A stretch of 19,920 bases of DNA, taken from the NCBI GenBank assembly GCA_036277635.1, contig DASUMP010000075.1:1-19920 (forward strand). The letters are read 5' to 3'. This stretch comes from DASUMP01 sp036277635. GTDB lineage: Bacteria; Actinomycetota; Acidimicrobiia; IMCC26256; PALSA-610. Both the position numbers and the translations under genes were made by a program. Below are positions 13,710 through 19,920 of this stretch, piece by piece (position 1 is the stretch's first letter; every line of letters begins with the position of its first letter). Under the pieces are notes generated by a model, which saw nothing but the letters and a program-made list of their open reading frames with translations, was not told the origin of the DNA and searched no databases.

Positions 13710-14249
13710 TCATCCCGAGGCGATCGTCTCCAGCGCGAACCGGTAGGTCGCGCCCGGCTCGTAGCGCGGGCACGACTGGTCGTCGCCGTCGGGACACGCG
13801 GTCATCCGCGTGGCCGCGACCACCTCGCCGCGCTGGTCGAGCCAGCGGATGTCGAGGTCGACGGGCACCCGCGCCATCGTGAACGGACCGTCGGCGTCGG
13901 CCGGGAACACGAACAGCATCGCGTCGTACGGACCCAGCGTGGCGCGCTCGCGCAGGCCCTGACTGCGCTCGGTGGGTTCGTCGGCGATCACGACGCGCAG
14001 AGCGCGTCCCTCCACCACGACGGTCGCCTCGGTCAGGCCCTCGAAGGGAGCGGTCGCCGGACGCGCGTCCGCGAGCGGATCGGCGAACGACGGTGTCGTG
14101 CCCGTCGTGACGGTGACCGGGCGCGGGTCGGAGAACACCGGGTCGACGTCGTTGCGCGCGAGTGCGCGGAACGCGAGCGCGCCCGTGACGGTGAGCAGCA
14201 GGGCCGCGATCATCCACCCGGGCCGCAGGCGCGGTCCGGGTGGGTTCAA
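13710..14249 (-). CDS. DUF192 family protein, membrane-anchored
   Basis: A 179-residue protein. A short basic N-terminus (MNPPGPRLRPGW) precedes one hydrophobic helix (MIAALLLTVTGALAFRAL), then a linker of about 40 residues and the DUF192 domain (about 75-177). The domain shows VVIADEPTERSQGLRERATL, YDAMLFVFPADADGPFTM, VPVDLDIRWLDQRGEVVA and CPRYEPGATYRFALE, all family landmarks. The usual FWMKNT stretch is FTMARV here. Two cysteines (152, 160) sit at the place where the family often has a C...CP pair. Function is unknown; the domain faces outside the membrane by the positive-inside rule. The start taken is TTG 14249, which overlaps the panB stop (TTGA); ATG 14213 is the alternative but would remove the basic n-region. 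Transcribed with panB. Confidence 0.9.
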   Translation of the reverse strand: MNPPGPRLRPGWMIAALLLTVTGALAFRALARNDVDPVFSDPRPVTVTTGTTPSFADPLADARPATAPFEGLTEATVVVEGRALRVVIADEPTERSQGLRERATLGPYDAMLFVFPADADGPFTMARVPVDLDIRWLDQRGEVVAATRMTACPDGDDQSCPRYEPGATYRFALETIASG

Positions 14250-15157
14250 GCCGACGCCGGCGCGTCGGTGCTCGGCGCGACGCGCGGCTCGGGCTCGGTG
14301 GTCTGACCGCCGTAGAGGCCGAGGGCGTCGGCCATCTGATCGGTCATGTGGTACGTCTCGTCGCTCGACGGGAAGCGGCCGTGGTGCACGTCGTCGACGA
14401 ACTGCGCGACCGCGTGCGTGGCGTCGAGCTCGAGGTGCGCGTACTGCCGCACGAACTTCGGCAACCGCCGGTTCCCGAACCCCAGCAGGTCGTGGTACAC
14501 GAGCACCTGCCCGTCGCAGTGCCGACCCGCGCCGATGCCGATCGTCGGGATCGCGACCGAGTCGGTGATCATGCGCGCGACGCCGTCGGGGACGCACTCG
14601 AGCACGATGCCGAAGCACCCCGCCTCGGCGAGCGCGACCGCGTCTTCCACGAGCGCGCGCGCCGCGTCGAGCTGCTTGCCCTGCACCTTGAACCCGCCGA
14701 GCGCGTGGATCGACTGCGGCGTGAGACCGATGTGGCCCATGACCGGGATCTCGGCGTCGAGGATTGCCTGCACCGCGTCGAGACGCTTGCGACCGCCTTC
14801 GAGCTTCACCGCGCCGGCGCCCGCGCGGACCAGCGCGGCCGCGTTGTGCACGGTCTCGTCGCGGCTCACGTGGTAGCTGAGCCACGGGAGGTCACCCACG
14901 ACCAGCGCGCGCGGCTTCGCTCGAGCGACCGCGCGCACGTGGTGGACCATGTCGTCGGTCGTGACCTGCAACGTGTCGTCGTAGCCGAGCACGACCATCG
15001 CGACCGAGTCGCCGACGAGGATCATGTCGGCGCCGGCGCCGTCGACCACCCGCGCACTCGGGGCGTCGTAGGCCGTCACCATGACGAGCGGGGGCTCCGC
15101 ACCCTTGCGCGCCTGGACTGCGGGCGCCGTCACGGGCGCCGCGTTGGTCACCGTCAT
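14246..15157 (-). CDS. panB: 3-methyl-2-oxobutanoate hydroxymethyltransferase
   Basis: A 303-residue TIM-barrel enzyme that adds a hydroxymethyl group from methylene-tetrahydrofolate to ketoisovalerate, giving ketopantoate, the first committed step to pantothenate and coenzyme A. Metal ligands match E. coli Asp45, Asp84 and Glu114: Asp50 (LVGDSVAMVVLGYD), Asp89 (VVGDLPWLSY) and Glu120 (AVKLEGG). The base is Glu187 (IVLECVP). Also seen: VTAYDAPSARVVDGAGADMILVGDS, MGHIGLTPQSIH, IPTIGIGAGRHCDGQVLVYHDLLG. The C-terminus carries an extra, acidic Pro-rich tail (TTEPEPRVAPSTDAPASA). The start is ATG 15157 with GGAGG 7 bases upstream; an in-frame ATG at 15208 lacks homology. Its 3' end overlaps the DUF192 gene. 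The other pantothenate genes are not in the window. Confidence 0.97.
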   Translation of the reverse strand: MTVTNAAPVTAPAVQARKGAEPPLVMVTAYDAPSARVVDGAGADMILVGDSVAMVVLGYDDTLQVTTDDMVHHVRAVARAKPRALVVGDLPWLSYHVSRDETVHNAAALVRAGAGAVKLEGGRKRLDAVQAILDAEIPVMGHIGLTPQSIHALGGFKVQGKQLDAARALVEDAVALAEAGCFGIVLECVPDGVARMITDSVAIPTIGIGAGRHCDGQVLVYHDLLGFGNRRLPKFVRQYAHLELDATHAVAQFVDDVHHGRFPSSDETYHMTDQMADALGLYGGQTTEPEPRVAPSTDAPASA

Positions 15158-15266
15158 CGCAGGACCTCCACCGTCCAGGGCTCGCATGGCTCCCGGCGGC
15201 ACACCCACGGTAGCCCGACCGGCGGCCCCCGTTCACCCCGCGTCCGCCTCCTACGCTCCGGGCCGT

Positions 15267-15461
15267 ATGACCGAGCGCGTGTGCGAGAACTGCGGCTTCG
15301 ACGACGAGGACCTGGTGCTCGTTCGGCGCGTCTACGTCGTGCCCGAATCGTGGGACCAGCCCCCGAAGCGCGAGGTCGTCGACCCGCCCGAGCTGTGGTG
15401 CGTCCCGTGCGTCACCCAGTACCCCTGCGAACCCGTCGACGCCGAGTCCGCCGAGGAGTGA
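15267..15461 (+). CDS. Small zinc-ribbon-like protein
   Basis: A 64-residue protein with CxxC at residues 6-9 (VCENCGFDDED) and again at 45-48 (LWCVPCVTQYPC), plus a fifth cysteine at 54. Two CxxC pairs 36 residues apart are the usual layout of a four-Cys zinc ribbon. The middle (VRRVYVVPESWDQPPKREVVD) is unlike ribbon proteins I can name, and the tail is acidic (EPVDAESAEE). The start is ATG 15267, the one upstream of the first CxxC. It is divergent from panB and convergent with the DUF5318 gene, with 13 bases between the two stops. Function is unknown; a metal or RNA-linked role is inference. Confidence 0.75.
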   Translation: MTERVCENCGFDDEDLVLVRRVYVVPESWDQPPKREVVDPPELWCVPCVTQYPCEPVDAESAEE

Positions 15462-15474
15462 CGGCGCCGGCGCG

Positions 15475-15840
15475 TCAGCTCGCGCGGTGGAGGCGACCGT
15501 GCAGCGAGCGACGGCGGAGGTGGTTCCAGCCGCACTCCACGCACACCTCCACGTCGTAGAGCGCGAACTCGTCGTGGGTCTTACCGAGCTTGCGCAGCTC
15601 GGCGTCGGTGGCGATGCAGCGGCCGTTCGCGGTCTTCAGCTTGTCGCCGTAGACGTAGGAGACGAAGCGCAGCTCGGTCGACTCGCACACGGGACACTCC
15701 CCGGCGGGAGCGCCGAGGTTCCGTGCCGCTCGCTGCAGCTCGGGGTGCGCGTCGCACACGTCGAGGCGGGTGAGGCGACCGGCGCGGTAGTCGCGCAGGA
15801 CGGCCCGGCGGGCGAGGGCGTAGTCGGTGTGCCTCGGCAC
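15475..15840 (-). CDS. DUF5318 family protein (Rv0049-like)
   Basis: A 121-residue protein. The N-terminal half is helical ([40 protein letters not shown]). The C-terminal half has a zinc-ribbon layout, C49PVC52 and C100VEC103, around [48 protein letters not shown]. This matches the actinobacterial DUF5318 type seen in M. tuberculosis as Rv0049, close to ino1 and padR, as here; the link is from memory of that family. The start is GTG 15840 ([12 protein letters not shown]); the frame stays open further but that part is low-complexity Gly/Arg. Its upstream DNA is strongly G-rich on this strand. Function is unknown; the ribbon suggests nucleic acid or protein contact. Confidence 0.85.
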   Translation of the reverse strand: MPRHTDYALARRAVLRDYRAGRLTRLDVCDAHPELQRAARNLGAPAGECPVCESTELRFVSYVYGDKLKTANGRCIATDAELRKLGKTHDEFALYDVEVCVECGWNHLRRRSLHGRLHRAS

Positions 15841-15856
15841 GCCCGAGAGTGTACGG

Positions 15857-15909
15857 CCGCCCCGCCCCCCGTCCCGTCGCCCGTCGCCCCCCACCCCCCC
15901 CGCTCCCCG
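15857..15909 (-). other. G-rich tract with potential G-quadruplex, upstream of DUF5318 gene
   Basis: The plus strand is almost pure C with short interruptions. On the minus strand (the sense strand of the DUF5318 gene) there are at least six runs of three or more G with loops of one to four bases, including a GGGGGGGG run and a GGGGGG run. That satisfies the usual G-quadruplex pattern several times over. It lies directly upstream of the GTG at 15840. Confidence 0.55.
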
Positions 15910-15918
15910 CCCGCTCCC

Positions 15919-15969
15919 GCAACGACGCGAAACCGGCTTTGTGCGCCCAGCGCGTCGTGCAACGACGCG
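15919..15969. repeat. Direct repeat of an 11-mer
   Basis: GCAACGACGCG occurs at 15919-15929 and again at 15959-15969, 40 bases apart. The second copy is part of the inverted repeat at 15937-15983. Confidence 0.6.
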
Positions 15970-15983
15970 TGGAGCGCACAAAG
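15937..15983. repeat. 47-bp near-perfect inverted repeat
   Basis: Left arm 15937-15958 and right arm 15962-15983, 22 bases each, pair at 19 of 22 positions around a 3-base loop (GCA). The outer ten pairs are CTTTGTGCGC/GCGCACAAAG and the inner seven GCGTCGT/ACGACGC, both perfect, with three mismatches in the five bases between. It lies between divergent genes (DUF5318 and padR), so it is not an ordinary terminator. Confidence 0.7.
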
Positions 15984-16006
15984 GGGATCTGGGTCATCCG
16001 CGCAGT

Positions 16007-16043
16007 GAGCCGAGGGCGGGGGGAGCCGAGGGCGGCGGGAGCC
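16007..16043. repeat. 16-bp tandem repeat, about 2.3 copies
   Basis: The 13-mer GAGCCGAGGGCGG is repeated exactly at 16007-16019 and 16023-16035 with a 16-base period, and a third partial copy (GAGCC) starts at 16039. It lies between the inverted repeat and the PadR operator. Function is unknown. Confidence 0.6.
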
Positions 16044-16092
16044 CCGGCGACGAGCCAGGACCTCGGGAGGCGCGGCGCGAGGGTGTTTGCAT

Positions 16093-16115
16093 CGATATAT
16101 CGATTCGATATATCG
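16093..16115. promoter_or_regulatory. Double palindromic operator (candidate PadR site)
   Basis: Two perfect copies of the 10-bp palindrome CGATATATCG (16093-16102 and 16106-16115), separated by ATT, end 9 bases before the padR ATG. This is the most AT-rich spot of the neighbourhood. PadR-family genes are usually autoregulated through such palindromes. The sequence may also hold the -10 element, making the message nearly leaderless. Confidence 0.75.
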
Positions 16116-16124
16116 TGGGACACG

Positions 16125-16748
16125 ATGTTGGAACTCGCAGTCCTCGGGCTGCTCCGCGAACAGCCGCTGCACGGCTACGAGCTGAAGAAGCGCCTGAGCG
16201 ACACGCTCGGGTCGTTCTGGGGCGTCTCGTTCGGGTCGCTGTATCCGGCGCTGCGCCGCCTGGAGCGCGACGGTGCGATCGAGAGCGTCGACGCCGAGGC
16301 GGTCGCCCCGCTCTCGCCGGCCCCGCCGACCGGGTCGCTCGCCGGCGACCTCGCCGCCGCCCGCCTGCGGCGCAAGCCGCGAGCCACGCGCCGCACCCGC
16401 AAGGCGTACCGGATCACCCCCCTGGGCGAGCGCCTCTTCACCGAGCTGTTGAACGCCGACGACGGCGCCGACGACGACCGGTCGTTCGCGCTGCGCCTCT
16501 CCCTGTGCGGCGCGCTCGCCCCCGTCGACCGGATCGCCTTCCTCGAACGACGCCGATCGGTCCTCACCGACCGTCTCGGCCGAGCCCGCCGTCCGCGCAC
16601 GGGAGCGCGGACGACCGATCACTACGCGCGTGCGCTGCTGGAGCACCGCACCCGCACCACCGAACACGACCTCGCATTCATCGACGAGCTGCTCGACGCC
16701 GAACGGCGCGCGCTGCTCGACGAGCGACCCGAAGGAGCGACTGCATGA
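16125..16748 (+). CDS. PadR family transcriptional regulator (Rv0047c-like)
   Basis: A 207-residue PadR regulator. The N-terminal winged helix has [52 protein letters not shown], the classic HGYEL / SFGSLYPAL family signature (residues about 2-53). The wing is widened by an Ala/Pro/Arg-rich insert of about 35 residues ([31 protein letters not shown]) before [14 protein letters not shown]. The C-terminal half, from about residue 118, is helical and would dimerise. The start is ATG 16125; an in-frame extension upstream exists but would run through the operator. The stop overlaps the ino1 ATG (ATGA). By position it probably controls itself and ino1 through the double palindrome. Its effector is unknown. 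Confidence 0.93.
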   Translation: MLELAVLGLLREQPLHGYELKKRLSDTLGSFWGVSFGSLYPALRRLERDGAIESVDAEAVAPLSPAPPTGSLAGDLAAARLRRKPRATRRTRKAYRITPLGERLFTELLNADDGADDDRSFALRLSLCGALAPVDRIAFLERRRSVLTDRLGRARRPRTGARTTDHYARALLEHRTRTTEHDLAFIDELLDAERRALLDERPEGATA

Positions 16749-17842
16749 GCAGCGTGCCCAGCACCCCGAACCGATCCGTCCGAGTCGCCATCGCCGGCAT
16801 CGGGAACTGCGCGAGCAGCCTCGTGCAGGGCGTCACCTTCTACCGTGACGCCGACCCGAACGAGCGCGTGCCCGGCCTGATGAACGTGGAGCTCGGCGGC
16901 TACCACGTGGGCGACGTCGAGTTCGTCGCCGCGTTCGACGTCGACGCGAGCAAGGTCGGCATCGATCTCGGCAAGGCGATCCACAGCGGCCCGAACAACA
17001 CGGTCAAGTTCGCCGACGTGCCCGACCTCGGCGTGGCGGTGCTGCGCGGACCGACGTTCGACGGGCTCGGCACCTACTACCGAGAGGTCGTGGAGGAGAG
17101 CCCGGCTGCGCCGGTCGACGTCGCCCGGGCACTGCGCGACGCGCGCGCCGACGTGCTCGTGTCGTACCTGCCCGTGGGCTCTGAGGAAGCGCAGCGCTTC
17201 TACGCGCAGGCGTGCCTCGACGCGGGCGTCGCGTTCGTGAACGCGATTCCCGTGTTCATCGCGAGCGACCCCGAGTGGGCGCAGAAGTTCACCGACGCGG
17301 GCGTGCCCATCGTCGGCGACGACATCAAGAGCCAGGTCGGCGCCACGATCGTCCACCGCATCCTCAGCCGGCTCTTCGAGGACCGTGGTCTCGCGATCGA
17401 CCACACCTACCAGCTGAACTTCGGCGGGAACATGGACTTCAAGAACATGCTCGAGCGCGAGCGCCTGCTCTCGAAGAAGATCTCGAAGACCCAGTCGGTG
17501 ACGAGCCAGATCGACCAGGGCATCTCGAGCGAAGACGTGCACATCGGCCCGAGCGACCACGTGCCGTGGCTGCAGGACCGCAAGTGGGCGTTCATCCGCC
17601 TCGAGGGCCGCAACTTCGGCGACGTCCCGCTCAACGTCGAGCTGAAGCTCGAGGTGCACGACTCGCCGAACTCGGCCGGCGTGATCATCGACGCGGTGCG
17701 CTGCGCCAAGATCGCGCTCGATCGCAAGATCGGCGGCCCGCTGCTCGGCGCCTCGGCGTACTTCATGAAGTCGCCGCCGCAGCAGTTCACCGACGACGTC
17801 GCCCGCGACATGGTCGAGGCCTTCGCCCGCGGCGAGGAGTGA
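16745..17842 (+). CDS. ino1: Inositol-3-phosphate synthase, actinobacterial type
   Basis: A 365-residue enzyme, close to the 367 of M. tuberculosis Ino1. It converts glucose 6-phosphate to 1D-myo-inositol 3-phosphate with bound NAD+, feeding phosphatidylinositol and, in actinobacteria that make it, mycothiol. Seen: the Rossmann motif [16 protein letters not shown] (14-29), [14 protein letters not shown] (second NAD contact), [51 protein letters not shown] with the conserved GDDxKSQxG stretch, [23 protein letters not shown] and [19 protein letters not shown]. Lysines in the KSQ, DFKNM and SKKISKT segments are the catalytic set of the family. The start is ATG 16745, with AAGGAG 8 bases upstream, overlapping padR by four bases. 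Regulation through PadR is inferred. Confidence 0.97.
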   Translation: MSSVPSTPNRSVRVAIAGIGNCASSLVQGVTFYRDADPNERVPGLMNVELGGYHVGDVEFVAAFDVDASKVGIDLGKAIHSGPNNTVKFADVPDLGVAVLRGPTFDGLGTYYREVVEESPAAPVDVARALRDARADVLVSYLPVGSEEAQRFYAQACLDAGVAFVNAIPVFIASDPEWAQKFTDAGVPIVGDDIKSQVGATIVHRILSRLFEDRGLAIDHTYQLNFGGNMDFKNMLERERLLSKKISKTQSVTSQIDQGISSEDVHIGPSDHVPWLQDRKWAFIRLEGRNFGDVPLNVELKLEVHDSPNSAGVIIDAVRCAKIALDRKIGGPLLGASAYFMKSPPQQFTDDVARDMVEAFARGEE

Positions 17843-17870
17843 CCGGCGCCGGGCAGGGCAGAATGCGGTC

Positions 17871-18599
17871 ATGACCAACGCTGACGCCTGGGACCGGATC
17901 GCGTCGCGCGCCCAGGACGACGACCCGCTCCCCGACGTCGTCCGCTACGGCGGCGCGATCGCGTCGGAGCGCGACCTCCGCCTCATCGGTGACGTGACCG
18001 GGAAGCGAGTCGTCGATCTCGGGTGCGGGCGCGGCGACAACGCGATCGTCCTCGCGCTCGCGGGCGCCCACGTGATCGGTGTCGACGTGTCCCGCGGCCA
18101 GCTCGCGCGCCTGCAGCGCCGCGCGGAGCAGGCCGAGACCAAGGTCGAGACGCACCGCAGCGACGCCGCCGACCTCGCGTTCCTGCGCGCCGACTCGATC
18201 GATCTCGCCCTCAGCACCGGGGCCATCGAGCACGTCGAGGATCTCGACCGGTTCTTCCGGCAGGTGCACCGGGTGCTGCGCCCGGGCGCCGCGTTCGTGT
18301 GCTCGTCACCGCACCCGGTCGCGTTGTGCATCGGACGCGACCACGCCCACCCTGGCGCGCTGCCGCTCGGTGCCCTCGAGGTGCGGCGCTCGTACTTCGC
18401 GTCGGGACCCATCACCCTCGACCACGACGGCGAGCCCGTGACCTTGTGGCCCCGCACGATCGCTGAGATCTTCGCTTCCCTCCACCGAGCGGGGTTCCGC
18501 GTGGACACGCTGCTCGAGCCCGAACCAGTCGCCACCGCCGACACCGGCCCGACCATCCCGCCCATCCTCCTGTGGCGAGCCCGCAAGGAAGGCATCTGA
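17871..18599 (+). CDS. Class I SAM-dependent methyltransferase
   Basis: A 242-residue Rossmann-fold methyltransferase. Motif I is VVDLGCGRGDNAIVLALAG (47-65), with Asp72 (IGVDVS) for the SAM ribose. Motif II-like adenine region DAADLAF follows, then LALSTGAIEHVEDLDRFFRQVHRVLRPGAAFVCSSPHP, the usual motif IV-VI run. The C-terminal part (RRSYFASGPITLDHDGEPVTLWPRTIAEIFASLHRAGFRVD) resembles UbiE/COQ5-like small-molecule methyltransferases. The substrate cannot be named. The start is ATG 17871, 28 bases after the ino1 stop, so it may be in the padR-ino1 transcript. A hairpin follows its stop. Confidence 0.9.
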   Translation: MTNADAWDRIASRAQDDDPLPDVVRYGGAIASERDLRLIGDVTGKRVVDLGCGRGDNAIVLALAGAHVIGVDVSRGQLARLQRRAEQAETKVETHRSDAADLAFLRADSIDLALSTGAIEHVEDLDRFFRQVHRVLRPGAAFVCSSPHPVALCIGRDHAHPGALPLGALEVRRSYFASGPITLDHDGEPVTLWPRTIAEIFASLHRAGFRVDTLLEPEPVATADTGPTIPPILLWRARKEGI

Positions 18600-18608
18600 G
18601 CCCCGCCT

Positions 18609-18634
18609 GACGGCTGGGCCGAAGGGCCGCCGTC
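18609..18634. terminator. Bidirectional hairpin terminator between methyltransferase and pcnA
   Basis: GACGGC and GGCC pair with GGCC and GCCGTC (ten base pairs, a 2-base bulge, a GAAG loop) in the 51-base gap between the convergent genes. It starts 10 bases after one stop and ends 17 bases before the other. No U-tract is present. Confidence 0.6.
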
Positions 18635-18650
18635 GCGCGACCTCCGCTGC

Positions 18651-19920
18651 CTAGGAGCTGACGTCGGGCGTGTCCGGCCCCGCTCGCCGCGCCCCCTTCT
18701 CGACGCGCGCGCCCGCGGGGTCGAGGTCGCGCGAGCGCGCCCACGCGTCGAGGCGCTCGTACGCCTCGTCGTCGGTGATCGGGCCCTCGTCGAGGCGCAC
18801 CTCGAGGAGCATCTCGAGCGCTTCGCCGATGAGCCGGCCGGGCGCGGCTCCGAGGTACGCCATCACCTGCTTGCCGTCGAGGGCGGGACGGAGGGACGCG
18901 AGCTCCTCTTGCTGCCGCAACACCGCGATCCGCTCCTCGAGCTCGTCCATGCGCCGGGCGAGCGTGGCCGCGCGCTTCGCATTGCGGGTCGTGCAGTCGC
19001 AACGGGTGAGCTCGTTGAGGTCGTCGAGGAGCGGGCCCGCGTCGCGCACGTAGCGGCGCACCGCGCTGTCGCTCCAACCCATGCGGTAGGTGTGGAACCG
19101 GAGGTGGAGGTACACCAGCTGGGTGACGTCGTCGACGACATCGTTCGGGTACCGCAGCGCGAGCAGCCGCTCACGCGCCATGCGCGCGCCGACGACCTCG
19201 TGGTGATGGAACGTCACTCCCCCTTCACCGAAGCCGCGCGTCTTGGGCTTGCCGATGTCGTGCAGAAGCGCGGCGAGTCGTAGGCGCAACGACGCGCTGG
19301 TGTTGGCGACGACCGCGATCGTGTGCGCGAGCACGTCCTTGTGGCGGTGGATCGGGTCTTGTTCGAGCTGCATCGCGTTGAGCTCGGGCAAGAACTCGTC
19401 GGAGAGGCCAGTGCGCGCGAGGAGCCACAGCCCGTCGGAGGGGTCAGGGGCGAGCAGCAGCTTGGAGAGCTCGTCGCGGATGCGTTCCGCGCTCACGATC
19501 TGCAAGCGGTCGCGCAACCGCACGATCGCGTCCGCGACCTCGGGGGTGGGCACGACGCCGTGCGTCGCGACGAAGCGCGCGGCTCGCAGCATCCGTAGCG
19601 GGTCGTCGAGGAACGACACGTCGACCGACTGCGGCGTGCGCAACCGGCGCGCGTGCAGGTCGGCGAGACCGTCGAAGGGGTCGACCATCTCGTGTTCGGG
19701 CAGCCCGATGGCCATCGCGTTGATCGTGAAGTCGCGGCGCGAGAGGTCGCTGTCGATGTCGTCGGAGAACGACACCTCGGGCTTGCGGCTCTCCGGCCGG
19801 TACACGTCGGCGCGAAACGTCGTGATCTCGAACGGCTGCCCGTCCTTCGAGCACCCGACGGTGCCGAACCGCTCGCCCTGCAGCCACACGTGATCCGCCC
19901 ATCCCTCCACGACGCCGCGG
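18651..19920 (-). CDS. pcnA: CCA-adding enzyme / poly(A) polymerase, 5' end outside window
   Basis: The frame stays open to the window edge, so the N-terminus is missing. About 422 residues are visible, lacking the first nucleotidyltransferase motif (GGxVRD and DxD). Seen: the head-domain remainder FGTVGCSKDGQPFEITTFRADVYRPESRKPEV, the class II signature LSRRDFTINAMAIGL, VDPFDGLADLHARRLRTP, FLDDPLRMLRAARFVA and VSAERIRDELSKLLLAPDPSDGLWLL. An HD domain follows with HTIAVVAN, LLHDIGKPKTR, FHHHEVVGARMARERL. The C-terminal tail carries a coiled-coil-like stretch (RRMDELEERIAVLRQQEELA). Actinobacteria usually have a single enzyme of this family that repairs tRNA CCA ends and is annotated pcnA. The HD motif is intact, so phosphohydrolase activity is likely too. 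Confidence 0.95.
   Translation of the reverse strand, partial: RGVVEGWADHVWLQGERFGTVGCSKDGQPFEITTFRADVYRPESRKPEVSFSDDIDSDLSRRDFTINAMAIGLPEHEMVDPFDGLADLHARRLRTPQSVDVSFLDDPLRMLRAARFVATHGVVPTPEVADAIVRLRDRLQIVSAERIRDELSKLLLAPDPSDGLWLLARTGLSDEFLPELNAMQLEQDPIHRHKDVLAHTIAVVANTSASLRLRLAALLHDIGKPKTRGFGEGGVTFHHHEVVGARMARERLLALRYPNDVVDDVTQLVYLHLRFHTYRMGWSDSAVRRYVRDAGPLLDDLNELTRCDCTTRNAKRAATLARRMDELEERIAVLRQQEELASLRPALDGKQVMAYLGAAPGRLIGEALEMLLEVRLDEGPITDDEAYERLDAWARSRDLDPAGARVEKGARRAGPDTPDVSS

Noticed and set aside
1..19920. CRISPR arrays, tRNA genes, integrase or transposase genes
   Set aside because: No regularly spaced repeats, cloverleaf-type sequences or mobile-element enzymes were seen anywhere in the window.

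Overview
The window is a GC-rich, gene-dense stretch of an actinobacterial chromosome. The evidence is the gene set. It has a NucS mismatch endonuclease instead of a visible MutS/MutL system and a PadR regulator coupled to myo-inositol-phosphate synthase. A DUF5318 gene stands beside that pair, a rpsF-ssb-rpsR-rplI-dnaB block is present, and there is a close DevR/DosR relative. In Mycobacterium tuberculosis the ino1-padR-DUF5318 genes (Rv0046c-Rv0049) and the rpsF-to-dnaB genes (Rv0053-Rv0058) also lie close together, and pcnA is origin-proximal there. I therefore infer an origin-proximal segment of an Actinomycetota genome, possibly a deep lineage such as Acidimicrobiia. The class is inference only.

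Layout. 1-946: C-terminal part of a secreted-type PKD-domain protein, closed by a strong hairpin. 1031-3155: plus-strand lipid-type cluster of a DUF2007 protein, a crotonase and an ACAD10/11-like phosphotransferase. It converges on a minus-strand aldehyde dehydrogenase (3139-4587). 4715-8350: a DevR-type dormancy or redox-response island, with a PAS/HisKA_3 sensor lacking its ATPase domain, a universal stress protein, a DevR-like response regulator, a START-like protein, a flavin/PNPOx-fold protein and a Cys-containing orphan. Three of its gaps hold the same DosR-box-like motif. 8387-9380: two minus-strand membrane or envelope genes. 9447-10103: nucS.

10140-13529: minus-strand rpsF-ssb-rpsR-rplI-dnaB, with a C-terminally extended S18 and a cluster of DnaA-box-like sites before dnaB. 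13710-15157: panB and a DUF192 protein, overlapping. 15267-15840: two small Cys-rich (zinc-ribbon type) genes, convergent. 16125-17842: padR-ino1, translationally coupled, behind a doubled AT-rich palindrome. 17871-18599: a methyltransferase. 18651-19920: CCA-adding enzyme / poly(A) polymerase, 5' end outside the window.

No gene-free stretch exceeds about 300 bases. The two longest are 15841-16124, which is packed with a G-rich tract, a 47-bp inverted repeat, a tandem repeat and the PadR operator, and 11499-11760, which holds the DnaA-box-like cluster. I saw no tRNA, rRNA, CRISPR array, insertion sequence or integrase. The most interesting unit is the 4715-8350 island, which looks like a DevR regulon core with an ATPase-less sensor and a shared variant operator.
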